A stretch of DNA of 64,000 nucleotides from Vitellaria paradoxa (taxonomy: Eukaryota; Streptophyta; Magnoliopsida; Ericales; Sapotaceae): NCBI GenBank assembly GCA_019916065.1, contig CM034239.1, positions 47,877,812-47,941,811 of the forward strand. Reading direction: 5' to 3'. Below the pieces are notes generated by a model. That model saw nothing but the letters and a program-made list of their open reading frames with translations. It ran no database searches and was not told where the DNA came from. Numbering within the stretch: the first letter of the stretch is position 1; each line of letters starts with the position of its first letter. Positions 1 through 12,368 of this stretch are shown in pieces. The translations under genes and the position numbers were made by a program.

Positions 1-617
1 TTCTAGACCTCTTAAGCTTTATTCATTTGATATTTACCTGCATATGGGTTACATGTCATTTGAATGTCTTGGAATTTTGCTGTTCAATAAAGGGGTCTTT
101 AAATTTTACGCCCTTGTATATTTTTCCTGATAAGTTGTGAAAGTTGGGCCGGGGTTCAATTTACTAAGGGGACGGTTCAGGCTAAACCTAACGCTATTTG
201 ACTGCTGATTTATCTGCAACATAGGTGTGAAAAAGTTGTGAAATGGCGTGGAATGTTGGAATGATATAGATAAAAAAAAACTGAGTTGAACTATAGGTCT
301 CAAGAGTTTAGACTGTGGTACATGCTTGGTTTGGTTCTCATGTTTACACTATAATATAAGAACAACTTTAAGCAAATTTAATTATAAATTGTAGTTGAAT
401 GATGTGTGCTTCTATCCTGTTGCGATCATTCAAATGGTTGGCCCTGTTCTGTAAAATGTAAGGTTACCAGTACCACACTTCTGAGTCAGCTTCGTTAATT
501 ACTGGAAATTTCTGGCTTGGTTGATGTGAAGCCACTATCCTGTTTTCCAGCATAGTGATCAGAGTCTTCCTCTCTCACATGCTAACCATTTATATCTTGT
601 ATTGGAATGAAAAATAG

Positions 618-3272
618 GGACTTGGGCTGTTGACCGTATCGGCTGTGCTTCCATTTCCCGGCTCTTCCGACTGCCAAAGTGCTACACATGTGGGTTCCTG
701 TTCTCCTCAGCTTCAAGTTGTCCTCTTTTTCTTCTCCTTGTATCTGGTGGCAGTTGCACAAGGAGGGCACAAGCCTTGTGTTCAGGCTTTTGGAGCTGAC
801 CAGTTTGATGTACAAGATCCTCAAGAGCGAAAAGCCAAAAGTTCATTTTTCAACTGGTGGTATTTTAGTTTATGTTTTGCTACCATGTTTACACTATTAA
901 TTTTAAACTACATTCAAGACAACCTTAACTGGGGCCTTGGGTTTGGGATTCCATGTATTGTCATGGCCTTTGCACTGGTCATTTTCCTGCTTGGCACTAT
1001 GAGTTATCGGTTTAGCATCAAAAGTGATGAAAAGAGCCCATTTGTAAGAATTGGTGGGGTGTTTGTTAAAGCAGCTAGGAATTGGCGAACTACCGCTTCA
1101 GCAATGGCTATTGAAGAGGAAGCTCGGGGAGTCCTTCCTCACCAGGGTTCTGACCAATTCAAGTAAGAGATCATGTTTCTCCCTATCATGAAATTTAGAG
1201 GAATATTTCTTTTTGTTCTTGTTCTTGTCTATAGGAGCGATTTCATAAAATAATAAATGTCATTATTGAAAATATGATTTTCTTTTTACTTACAATTTGA
1301 ATTTCATTGTATTCGTGATGTCACCTAAGTTGCAACAATGCCATGTTAAAATCATTCTTGCTTTCTAGTTCTCATTTTCTCGTATAGTTCACTTAAGTTG
1401 TGTTTGGATCATGGATTTGTATTTGTAGAAAGAGGATCTTTGATTTGTGAAGTGGAAAAAAATAAAGCAAAGGGACAAGGTAGGAGAACAAAATTAAGTA
1501 AAAACATTAAATTTATTCCATTTTTTAATTAGAAAAAATAAGAAGAACATGAATAAATATTTTTTGAAAGATTTTTTTTTTAGTTAACCATAAAAGAGGA
1601 ATGCATATAAGTAATCTAATTTCCCTCGCATTTTGTTTTTTCTTTACAAATTCTTGATCCAAATATAATGTTAATAGTGTGTATGGATTGTGGATTTATT
1701 GAGAGAAAAGAAAAGGAAATGGAAAAGAGAGAAGAAAATGGAAGAGAGAAAGGGAATGGAGGCATGTTCTCATTTGGTTGGGTTAGAAAATAGAAGGAAA
1801 TGGAAGGTATTCCTCACTAAATTAAGTTGGGTCAACGTTAATTACATTTGGCACCTTTCACTTTCGCCAAAATTTCACTTTAATCAGTCCCTTTTTTCCC
1901 AATTGTAACTGTCAAACTTTTACACTTGCAGTCAAGTATCAATGTGGCTCTTCTGAAAAATTTATTTTGTGACAAACAGATGGTATTTTTTATCACCACA
2001 TTGCAATTTTACCCTTAATGTAAAGGGTTGATTATTACAATTGAAAATGAAGAGATCAAAACTAGATTTTGTTGAGAGTATAGCGGTGGTAAATGAAATT
2101 AACCCAATTAAGTTTCTAATTTAAGGTTTTTCTTCATTTCTAAATTTCATACTCTTTCTTTTCTTTTATATATAATCCATACTTCTTTTCCCTCAGTTTT
2201 CCTCCACAACCAAATAAGTCAAGTACTTTTAAATCCATTTTCCTTCTATTTTCTCGCAATTAATCCACGATCCAAACACAGTGCAAGGGAATCAATTGTG
2301 AAAATTAGTAACTGAACTTGCATTGTATTATGACCAGAAGAAAAAAGGGAAATTTTGCACTGTATTACTGTCCTATTAAGAAGCTCTTGCTTTAGTGTGG
2401 TTTAAATTATGGGATAAATCTTGTACTTGCTATTGGATATTTTGGTTTATTACAGGTTTCTTAACAAGGCATTGGTTGCACCAGATGGCTCCAAGGAAGA
2501 TGGAAAAGTTTGCAGTATTACCGAGGTGGAAGAAGCAAAGGCAATTCTGAGGCTAATTCCAATTTGGACAACCTGTTTGGTATATGCCATTGTATTTGCA
2601 CAAAGCTCGACATTTTTCACAAAACAAGGAGTTACAATGGACAGATCGATCGGGCCAAATTTCGACATACCAGCCGCATCACTGCAATCCTTTATAAGCC
2701 TATTCATTGTTATCTTCATTCCCATCTACGACTGCATTTTTGTTCCAGTTGCTAGAGCTATAACCGGGAGACCCTCAGGCATAACGATGCTTCAAAGAAT
2801 TGGTACTGGAATGTTGTTGTCCGTCGTTTCCATGTTGATTGCGGCTCTAGTCGAGAGGAAGCGGCTGGAAACCGCTCTGGAGCACGGGCTCGTCGATGAG
2901 CCGAAGGCGACAGTCCCAATGAGCGTGTGGTGGTTGGTACCTCAATATGCATTGTTCGGAATCGCTGATGTGTTCACCATGGTTGGTCTGCAAGAGTTCT
3001 TCTATGATCAGGTGCCGAGTGAATTGAGGAGCGTTGGACTCTCTCTTTACCTTAGTATCTTTGGGGTGGGGAGCTTCCTGAGCAGCTTTCTGATCTCAGT
3101 TGTGGAGAGGATTACAGGTGAAGGTGGTCAAGGCAGCTGGCTTTCAGATAACTTGAACAGGGCTCATCTCGACTACTTTTATTGGCTACTTGCTGGACTT
3201 AGTTCATTGGCGTTGGTGGCCTATTTGTATTTTGCAAGATCTTACAATTACAATCGAGGAAACTGTGTCTGA
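618..3272 (+). CDS. NRT1/PTR family transporter (NPF5.10-like), copy 1, 3' part
   Basis: Proton-coupled transporter of the NPF (NRT1/PTR, major facilitator) family, a membrane protein whose relatives move nitrate, peptides or hormones; substrate not predictable here. Visible exons are 618-1162 (after an AG ending at 617; donor GTAAGAG) and 2456-3272 (after TACAG; stop TGA). They encode about 453 residues without interruption. Exons 1 and 2 lie left of the window; bases 1-617 are the end of intron 2 and match intron 2 of copy 2 (about 9640-10227). With exon sizes borrowed from copy 2 the protein would be about 570 residues, normal for NPF. The family-typical GGHKPCVQAFGADQF segment is near the start of exon 3, FFNWWYF follows, and later hydrophobic segments fit the C-terminal half of a 12-helix transporter. 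Intron 3 (1163-2455) holds two end-to-end transposon-like insertions. This is the only copy with no visible defect. Confidence 0.9.
1395..2285. mobile_element. Two adjacent MITE-like insertions in intron 3 of NPF copy 1
   Basis: A segment starting with TGTTTGGATCATGGATT near 1398 and ending with the near-inverse AATCCACGATCCAAACACA near 2280. A second start-like sequence (GTGTATGGATTGTGGATTT) follows a first end-like sequence (GATCCAAATATAATGTTA) around 1655-1690, so I read two related elements side by side. The equivalent intron of copy 2 carries only one (about 11107-11392). Boundaries are approximate. Confidence 0.5.
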
Positions 3273-4711
3273 TCTGATATGGGTTGGGTACAATTGTCAA
3301 ACGTGGTAATGTAGTGTCATTTATGTACAAGATTTGTGTCAATTTTATGTAACATTATTTAAGACTTGAAGCAATTGTATTGAAGGGCTATAGATGGCTC
3401 CTATAAAGTTAGAATTGGACATTCTAGCTCTGGCTATTAAAGAAAAGAAAAAAAATAAAAAAATTATTGGCCAAAGGCGTTTACTGTAGAAACGCAGTAT
3501 ATGATTTGGCCGCTCCGGCCAATCCAACAACGAGCATGACTCCCGCACAAGGAAAAAAAACAACTGTAACAACATCAACCCGCGTCACAAATTCTGTGAA
3601 GACATCAACTTAAATTACGATGCTGAAACCAATAAAGAAACAATAAACACAATGAGCTAGTTTGAAGCACCACAAATTATAATAAAATGTAGTTTGATAA
3701 TTCTTTTTTGATACTTGAAGTGCAGCTAATAAATCACAAAAAGATAGAAATAAATAATGAAAAATTCGTCCGAATGATTTCTGGTAGAACTTTTTAGATT
3801 TTTGTACATTACTTTTTGGAGATTTGTACAGGTTTATTAGGATTTGTAAGAATTTATAAATATTTGTAGACATTTGTAAGATTTATAAAAAATTTATAGA
3901 AATTTTAGTAATTAAAAATTTGTAAGAATTTGTAGATATTTTTAGAGTTTTTTAGAGTTCCAAATCAACCCAATATACATTAACCCAAACTTTTTTTTTT
4001 TTTTTTGGCAATTTTTTGAGAACATAAGAAAATCTACTAGTTGACCAGTAGCTATAGATCAGGAAATCAAACCACGCAATGAACACAGTATTTTTATGTG
4101 GTTTGATGTCTATTTTCACAGTGAAAAAAAAAAAAAAAAAAAAAAAGATATTCACTGTATGAATCAAACCACTCTCAAACTCTCTCTGTATTTTTTCTCT
4201 TCTCTCTGCCCAAACAACTTCATGGCCATTCTCTTGCTCAATCTATTTTCTGTACCTTTTTTTTTCCTCCCCTCCCCCCCCCCAAAAAAAACCCTATAAA
4301 TCACCTGTATCTATATATATATATATATATATAAGCATAAAGAAAAATGAGGGCAAAAAGTTAAATGGCCAGCTGAAAAATCAAAAAATGAATGCTGCCA
4401 AATTAGGTGTAGGCCCTTTGATATCCATAACTGGGTTCAATGGGTGGGAACCAATTATTTTCTTGTCTTTCCATTTCCTATCCATGTGGTTGGATAACCC
4501 AGCACCGATAGCTTTATTAATAATTATGATCGACAAAACTAACAACAGAATCAACTACGAACTTTGACATAACAATACAACCCTCTCTGATAGGTGTCAG
4601 AAAATAACATACCTCAAAATTATAATAAAACTAAAAAAAAATTAAATTTTGATAAAAAATGTAAAATAAAAATTACAATAAAAGTAACCAAGGTATTCCT
4701 TGTCAAACTAA
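3273..4711. other. AT-rich spacer after NPF copy 1
   Basis: The 3' flank of copy 1 then AT-rich sequence with no supportable gene. It contains a short tandem-like stretch of degenerate 'agaatttgta' motifs (about 3830-3950), two long A or T tracts (near 3990 and 4125), a C10 tract near 4274-4283 and an (AT)n microsatellite at about 4312-4332. Short ORFs here are low complexity. Confidence 0.6.
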
Positions 4712-4921
4712 GGGTCTGTTTGTAACTTGGAGAAGAAAAGTAGAAAAGATGGGAAATTAAAAATTTTCTACTCTCTTTATTTGCTTTTTCAGTTTGGGGA
4801 GGAAATGAAAAAAAAAAAATTATAAAAGAAATTCATTATATTTTTCTCCATTTTCCCCTCACTTTCTCTCCCCTTTTCCTCTCTTATTGTCCACTCTTTT
4901 CTATAGCTTCCAAACAAACCC
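4712..4921. mobile_element. Tourist-like MITE, 210 bp, TAA target duplication
   Basis: Terminal inverted repeats GGGTCTGTTTG... and ...CCAAACAAACCC flanked on both sides by TAA (4709-4711 and 4922-4924). A 3-bp TAA target duplication is the signature of PIF/Harbinger-derived elements. No coding capacity. Confidence 0.6.
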
Positions 4922-4924
4922 TAA

Positions 4925-6973
4925 GTGAAAATAGTGAAAATTGATTAATTGTAATCCTAAGACAATAAAACTTAGTTTGGAAAGGAAAAAAAAAATAACT
5001 TTTAGTAGTTGGTTAGTAAAAAGTTAAAATAATAAATAGTTTTTTTAGTTAACTTTTTTTTTTAATTTGATATTTTTATCTCTCATAATTTAAAAAAAGT
5101 TTAAAATATAAAAAGATAAATTTAATGATTTCAAAAAAAAATCAAAAAGTTAAATAATTAAAAACTCTATTCTTTCCAACTGTCAGTTAAAAAATAAATT
5201 TAGTGAATAAATCATTGTCTCAAGTTATTATTTGTGTTAAAAATTCACGCAATTAACTAACAAGTAATAGAAGAAAAATTACAGACGAGATTTACGCGGA
5301 AAACTCAAGACGGGAAAAATCACGGGTAGAGGAGAAGAAATTCATTATGTTAAAAGATTGGTACAGAAGATGATGAATCCAAAACTGTAAGGCGAAGAAG
5401 ATAGAAAAATACAAAAAATCCTAATTCTGCATACAATACCATAAACGGGTCGAATTCTGGTCATAACCAGGTCAACTGGTCTATACCGCGGGGGTTCCAC
5501 CCCCGCACCCCTGCTAAACTCGGTGGTGGGCTCCGAGATCGGGCCTACTACCACAGAGCCCCAAAAAATTCCCTTTTTAAAGTCACACCGCAAGTTTTTC
5601 GAGTCGGATCAAATTTGAATTTGAATCACACACTCTTACAATTTGAAAAAAAAAAAAGTATTTTAATTAAAATAATATATATATATATATATATTTTGTC
5701 CAAGCGAAGTCGACTATACAATAACAATGGCACACCGCAGTTTTCCCAGCCTTGCTAAAGGAAAAGGCTAAAAATCATACCAATATCACTTTGGATGTAT
5801 TTGAAGTGATAAAAATTAAAATAAAATGTGTTAAATTGTAAGTTTGTAATTTGTACAGTAAAGCAAGAAATAAATCACTTTTAAAATTTTTTATAATTTT
5901 TAAAAATTTATAACAAATCAAATGAAATCTTAATCAAATGTGAGATGCATGTTTATTTTGTGAAAGAGTTCAAAATTAATCTTAACCTATAAGTTTGTTT
6001 TAGATTCGTCGCATAAATCTCACATGACACACAATTCAATTTTCAAATTATTAAAAAAAATTATTAGTTGCATTTTTCTCGATTATAAAGGCAAAACAAA
6101 GAAAAATATGATCTCGTTTAGAGCATTAAATAATTTTTAAAATTAAAAAAACAAATTTTAAAAATTTTAAAAAACTCTAAAAAACTCAATCTCTTAAAAA
6201 ACTTTTGGATGCACCTCCGTTCGAATGAATTTTGAAATTTTTTATAGTGTGTTCTGATACAATTGTAAAAAATTAAAAAAAAAAAAAACAACAAGGAATT
6301 CTAAAAGTTCGTAACTCTCTCCAATAAACGTACTTTTGAACATCCATTCAAATAGATTTTGAAATTTTTAGGTAAGGTATTCTGACACGACTACAAAAAA
6401 TTCTAAAAAAATTTCAAAAATTTATAATTTCTTTTAAATAAAATTTTGATAGTGTCACTTTTACACAATTTTTAATAATTTTTTTATCAAATTATACAAT
6501 AATACTTAAAAAAAACTCTCAAAATTACTTCACATTTCAAACATTAAAAAAACTCAAAAAGTAACACTTTTTGATTTTTTTTAATTAAAATTTAAAGATG
6601 CAAACCAGCTCATAAACAAAGTCATCTTTTGAAAAAAGGCTTGCATTATGAATACGTGATTTAAAATGGGGACTTTAAAGGTTGTTACATTATTACTAAC
6701 TATGACTTCACTTAAAAAAAAATTAATTATAGAAAATTAAAAAAATTATAATTATTTTTTTTATAAATTTTAATAAATTTTAACATGACAAACAACACCT
6801 CCACCTAAGGTATAGGTGCATGTTTATGTTGTTGTGAGGAGCTCAAAATTAATCTTAATCTACAAATTTATTTTAATTTTATTACATAAATCGCAACTGA
6901 TTTTCAGAATATTTGAAAACAATTTTCAGTTGCAGATATTTCGATGTCGAAGGCCAGGGGAATAAAGAACTTA
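4925..6973. other. AT-rich spacer with a GC-rich retrotransposon-like remnant
   Basis: Mostly AT-rich, no gene seen. Bases about 5260-5600 are markedly GC-richer and contain a GC hairpin (ACCGCGGGGGTTCCACCCCCGC near 5485-5507). The run of 'cgcggaaaactcaagacggg' just before it resembles a decayed plant LTR; a similar GC motif recurs near 43990-44025. An (AT)n tract is at about 5670-5693. Family assignment is a guess. Confidence 0.35.
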
Positions 6974-7126
6974 GGGCCCGTTTGGGGCAAAAAAAAATTA
7001 AAAAACTTCAAAAAATTTCAAAAGTTTTCAAATTCCTTCAATCACATTTTGTTACCTATCATTTTTATATTACATCAATCTCATCCATTGATTTTTTTTG
7101 GTTTTTTTTAAACTCCAAACGCACCC
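6974..7126. mobile_element. Small MITE, family A copy 1 (153 bp)
   Basis: Begins GGGCCCGTTTGGGG and ends CCAAACGCACCC. The interior (AAAAGTTTTCAAAT..., ATCACATTTTG..., CCATTGATTTTTTTT) is shared with copies at 40593-40746 and 46889-47033. Noncoding; the short ORFs overlapping it are chance. Confidence 0.6.
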
Positions 7127-7668
7127 TAAATACGTGTAAACATTGGCTCCGTTTAGAGCACCAAAATTTACAAATTTTAATTAATTTTTTTTACAAAATT
7201 TATAAATTTTAATTAATTTTTTATTTTTTTAATTAAATTTCTTTACTTATCACCTTTATATTACATTTTTCTATTTTTATTATATTTTTTGTCAACCAAA
7301 CACACTCATTGTTCCGTTGTGAGTGTTTAGTTAGTTAAAATCAATTAAAATTTATCAATTTTTATCAATTTTTTTTATTTTTTTTCAGTTAAATTTTATT
7401 ATATTATTTTTATATTAAATTTTTGTACTTTTTGATCAAATTGTTACTAACTGAACACCTCAACTGGGACTTCACTTAAAAAAAATTATTTTTCGACTGA
7501 TTAGTGTTTGATGTGACCGCTTAAGTACTCCCTCCACAGAATTCGCAAAGCAGAAGTTAACCAAACACACCCCTTTTTTTTTGGGTTGGGGGGGGGGGGG
7601 GAGTTGTGTTCCGTTGAGGAACAGAAGTCGGTGACTTTTGGTTTTCAGTAGAGCCGGTGCGCTGGAGA
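7127..7668. promoter_or_regulatory. Upstream region of NPF copy 2
   Basis: About 540 bases before the copy 2 start codon. AT-rich up to about 7500, then a T8 tract and a G14 homopolymer (7588-7601), followed by a probable 5' leader (about 7605-7668). No clear TATA box. An element-like stretch GGCTCCGTTTAGAGCACC...CAACCAAACACACTC (about 7145-7310) may be another degraded MITE. Confidence 0.3.
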
Positions 7669-8711
7669 ATGGCCGTCGACGCTTCCGAGGCCGGAGCTCC
7701 GCTGCTCAACTACGACGTGGTGGACGGCGTCGTCGACTACAAAAATCGTCCCGTCAGCAGATCCAATTCCGGCGGTTGGAGATCCGCATCCTTTATCATA
7801 GGTAACATGTACACATCCAGAAATACAACACAATACAATTCAAAAGTTACTTGGATATCGAGCAATCTTCTCACCAAATTTGCTGATGCAGAGTCTATTA
7901 GTCTCCAGTAAGTGGATTGACATTTAAGTAGAATAGATAGAGCTCATTAATGTCAAAGAAAGTAAGCTAAACGAGTGGCAAGTAATTGAACCCCCCCCCC
8001 CCCCCCCCCCCCAAAAAAAAGTAACAATCTAAGATGAAATTGCTTCTATAAGGAAAAAAGTAAAAAAGCCCAAGTATTGTGGTGTTGATTGTTGTTATCT
8101 TGCTTCACCATTTCCTTATTTCCAGAATCAAATGTGGGAGTGGGTTGACTCCTTAATTTAATTCAAGATTCCCTCTTAAATGTTTTAAGGAATTAATTGT
8201 TCAGTAACTTCTGAATTTCTTTTAACTGCCCAACTGCCTCTTTTTTTGTATTCTTTCGGTTGGTGATTGAGCTTAAGGTTGTCGTGCGCTTTTTATGTGA
8301 CTAATTTTACTTTCGGGTGTGAACAATGTTGATTTCAATTTGAGATGGCGTATGGCAGGTGTGGAAATGGCGGAAAGGTTTGCATATTTTGGGATAAGCT
8401 CCAACCTCATTAGCTACCTAACAGGGCCGCTCGGTCAGTCGACGGTGACGGCGGCAGAAACCGTCAACATTCTGTCCGGCGTGGGGTCGCTTTTGCCGCT
8501 TTTGGGAGCATTTGTCGCTGATTCATTCCTCGGTCGATACCGAACCATTGTTATTGCTTCCTTGCTTTATATCGTGGTTAGTTTTTGCTCTTACTTTCTC
8601 ACATTGCTCTATTTTATTTTATTTTTTCCCAGAATAAACTTACTTTATTTCAAAGAGTAAATCCAGGACTGCTTTGAGGTACTTGTGCTTACCTTGTTTT
8701 GAAAACCACAT

Positions 8712-8896
8712 GGCCTAGTTGGTTTGGAATAGAATGTCTTTCTCACACTATCATTCCATTGCCTCAAACAAAGTAGTATTTCAAATAAGGATAAAGTAGC
8801 ATTTCAAATAAGTGGAGTAAATAACGCAATTGAATTTAAGTGTGAAAATGACCATTTAATTCATTTCCATTCCATTTTCTTGTTCTAAACTAGGCC
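8712..8896. mobile_element. MITE family C copy 1, in intron 2 of NPF copy 2
   Basis: Inverted ends GGCCTAGTTGGTTTGGAATA (start) and TTGTTCTAAACTAGGCC (end). The interior has the doubled 'AAAGTAGYATTTCAAATAAG' motif shared with the copy at about 16815-17072. Noncoding. Confidence 0.5.
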
Positions 8897-11106
8897 TAAT
8901 AGCAGGAACAAAGCCAATATTTTTGGTCCCCCCGCCCCCCGGGGGGGTGGGGGTGGTCAAATTTTGTTTTTAGTTGTTTTTATTTTTTTCTTGAGTTGAA
9001 TTTAGGTCTAGAAAAAATTATAAGTATAATTATAAATTACATTTAGTAAATAAGAAATAAATTAATATATATATATTGATGACACAATTAGTTGGGCTTT
9101 CAAATCTTTGAATTATATATAACAATTAAGAAACAATACTTAAATTTTAAGGTTGGTCCATAGCCTAATTTTTTTAACCTCTTAAAATTTATATATACTA
9201 ATGGTGGTGTTTTCCCGATTGAGATCAACCATTTTTTTAATATTTCTTTTTTTTTTTTGGGGGGGGGGGGCAAATTAGAGCCTAAATTGTTCTTTAACGA
9301 GCCAAGCTCGAGCTCATGCAAAAGCTCAAACTCTAGTTCAAGCCCTATACTCGGCTTAGCTTGATTCCATCGTATGGGGGAATATTGATATGCTTTCTGG
9401 AACAAAAGTGATATTAGGATGGGTGTTTGCCAATCATGTCCCAACCCTTCACCCACTAAATTTGAGTTACTGAACCCTCACAAAATTAAGTTTCACAAAA
9501 TCAGGTTGCTATCATAGATATAAAAATCAGGCTCTTTTGAAAACAATAGGAGTTTTGTTTTCCAAAAAAATTAGTATGCATTTCCTGCTGTTTTTGTTAC
9601 TCTCAGATGGCATTATAGAAGTTCTCTAGTGAGTATTGTTTTCCACTGATTTCTAGACACTTAATCTTGGTTCGGATGATATTTACCTTCAACTGGGATA
9701 TTGTCTTATAATTTCACAGTTCAATGAGGGGGTATTTAAATTTTAAGGGTCATATATTGTCCCAATAGGGTATGGAAATTGGGCCAGGATTCAATTTATG
9801 CAGGGGACAGTTCAGACCAAACCGAACTTCTGAATTTTCTGCAACATAGGTGTGAAAAAGTTTGTGAAATAATGTTTGTGGAACGCTGAGAGGTTATAGA
9901 AAACCGTGAGTTTAACTTTATGTCTCAATACTTTTAAATATGGTTCAGGCTTTGTTTGGTTCTCACTTTTTACACCACAAGAGCAACTTTTTAAGTGTTA
10001 ACTGAATAATGTGTACTTATGTCATGTTCTGATCATCTTAATGACTGTCCCTGTTCTCCAAATCTCTAAGGCTACTGATACCACACTTTCTGTGCTCAGC
10101 TTCTTTGAGTACTGGAAGTTTGTGGCTTGGTTGATATGAAGCCACTATCCTGTTTTCCAGCATACTGATCAGAGTCTTCCTCGCTCAGTCACTAACTACG
10201 TATATCTTGGATTGGAATGAATAATAGGGACTTGGGCTGTTGACCTTATCGGCTGTGCTTCCATCTCCCAGCTCTTCCGACTGCCAAAGTGCTACTAATG
10301 TTGGTCCCTGTTCTCCTCAGCTTCAAGTTGTCCTCTTTTTCTTCTCCTTGTATCTAGTGGCAGTTGCGCAAGGAGGGCATAAGCCTTGTGTTCAGGCTTT
10401 TGGAGCTGACCAATTTGAAGCGCAAGATCCTCAAGAACGAAAAGCCAAAAGTTCATTCTTCAACTGGTGGTATTTTAGTTTATGTTTTGCTATAATTATC
10501 ACTCTCTTGATTTTAAGCTACATTCAAGAAAACCTTAGTTGGGGTCTTGGGTTTGGAATTCCATGTATTACCATGGTCTTTGCAATGGTTATATTCCTGG
10601 TTGGCACTATGAGTTATCGGTTTAGCATCAGAAGTAATGAAAAAAGCGCATTTGTAAGAATTGGTAAGGTTTTTGTTAAAGCGGCTAGGAATTGGCGAAC
10701 CACATCTTCAGCAATCATTATTGCAGAGGAAGCTCGGGGACTCTTTCCTTACCAGGGTTCTGACCAATTCAAGTAAGAAACTATGTTTCTCATTGTGATG
10801 AAATTTGTTTTTTATGCCCATTTTATTTTGTTCTTGTCTAAGAAACCAAATTCATAAAATAATAAATATCTTCATGAAAAATATCATTTTATTTTCCTTT
10901 GAATTTGCATTTCATTGTATCCTTGAGGTGGTGTGAGTCAATCCTTACCTAGTGACAGGATTTGATAGCGCGCATTTTAGATATCTGGGATATTTCTTTC
11001 CCAATTGTCTGTTGTTTCATTTGTGTTAATGGTCCATGATGTGCAAAGATTTCCATCTCAAGATCAATCTTGCTTTCTGGTTCTCATTCTACTTCTATAT
11101 CTCACT

Positions 11107-11392
11107 TAAGGTGTATTTGGATCATTGATTTTTTTGAAGGAAAAATGTGGAAAGGAAAAAAAAAAGAACAAAGGAAGGTAAGATAGAATGAATGTTGTTA
11201 TTTACTTTGGTTAGAGAATAGAAGGAAATGAAAGTCATTTCACAATGTCCAATTTCTTTTTTTTTTTTTTGGGTATCATTTCTCAAATTCCATTCATTTT
11301 CCTTCTATTTTCTTCCTTGATCAAGTAAGTAATTTTTGATTTTTTTTTCTTTCCTTTCCCTTTATAAATCTGCTATCCAAATACAATGTTAG
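11107..11392. mobile_element. MITE-like insertion in intron 3 of NPF copy 2
   Basis: Starts GGTGTATTTGGATCATTGATT and ends near GCTATCCAAATACAATGTT, an imperfect inverted pair. It lies at the same intron position, after the same CACTTAAG flank, as the first insertion in copy 1, so it predates the tandem gene duplication. Limits approximate. Confidence 0.45.
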
Positions 11393-12368
11393 GGAATTAT
11401 GTTGAAACTTATTAGTTGAACTTGCATGGCATTATGAATAAGAAAAAACACAAAATTTCCCAGTATTGGAGCCCTATTAAGAAACTGTTGCTTTTGTGCT
11501 GTTTAAATAATGTCTCTCTCCTACTTGCTGAATATTTTGCATTCCTTGTAGGTTTCTTAACAAGGCTTTGGTTGCACCAGAAGGATCTAAGGAAGATGGA
11601 AATGTTTGCTCCATCAATGAGGTGGAAGAAGCAAAGGCAGTTTTGAGGCTGATTCCAATTTGGACTACCTGTTTGGTATATGCCATTGTATTTGCACAAA
11701 GCTCGACATTTTTCACAAAACAAGGAGTTACCATGGACAGATCAATCGGCCCAAACTTTGTTGTACCAGCAGCTTCGCTTCAATCCTTTATCGGCTTTTC
11801 CATTGTTATCTTCATTCCCATCTATGACTGTATTTTTGTTCCTGCTGCGAGAGCTATAACCGGGACACCCTCAGGCATAACGATGCTACAAAGAATTGGT
11901 ACCGGAATATTGTTTTCTGTTGTTTCCATGGTGATTGCAGCTCTAGTCGAGAGGAAGCGGTTGGAAACTGCTCTAGAACACGGGCTCGTCGATTAGCCGA
12001 AGGCGACCGTTCCGATGAGTGTCTGGTGGTTGGTACCACAATATGCACTGCTTGGAATTGCTGATGTCTTCACCGTGGTTGGTCTGCAAGAGTTCTTCTA
12101 TGATCAGGTGCCTAGTGAATTGAGGAGTGTTGGACTCTCTCTTTACCTCAGTATTCTTGGGGTGGGGAGCTTCCTCAGCAGCTTTCTGATCTCAGTTGTG
12201 GATAGAATTACAGGTGGAGATGGTCGAGACGGCTGGTTTTCAGGTAACGTGAACAGGGCTCATCTCGACTACTTTTATTGGCTACTTGCTGGGCTTAGTT
12301 CATTGGCATTGGTGGCATATTTGTATTTTGCAAAATCTTACATTTATAACCGAGGAAACTGTGTCTGA

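Larger units (their letters stand above)
7669..12368 (+). pseudogene. NRT1/PTR family transporter (NPF5.10-like), copy 2, with premature stop
   Basis: Full four-exon NPF gene: exon 1 7669-7801, exon 2 8359-8576, exon 3 10228-10772, exon 4 11552-12368. Phases are consistent (44 codons +1; phase 0 before exon 3; phase 2 before exon 4) and the sum is 1713 nt, 570 residues plus stop. Exon 2 carries the NPF EXXER proton-coupling motif (EMAER, in [11 protein letters not shown]) and the first helices; exon 3 carries GGHKPCVQAFGADQF. In exon 4 a TAG at 11994-11996 replaces the GAG that copy 1 has at the same place, cutting the product to 446 residues and removing the last helices. The frame stays open after the TAG to the normal TGA at 12366-12368, so the change is recent or a base error. 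Coding and intron sequence closely match copy 1. Intron 1 holds a C22 tract (7991-8012); intron 2 holds a MITE. Confidence 0.85.

Noticed and set aside
4096..4299. 67-codon ORF with poly-Lys and poly-Pro
   Set aside because: Made by A and C homopolymers.
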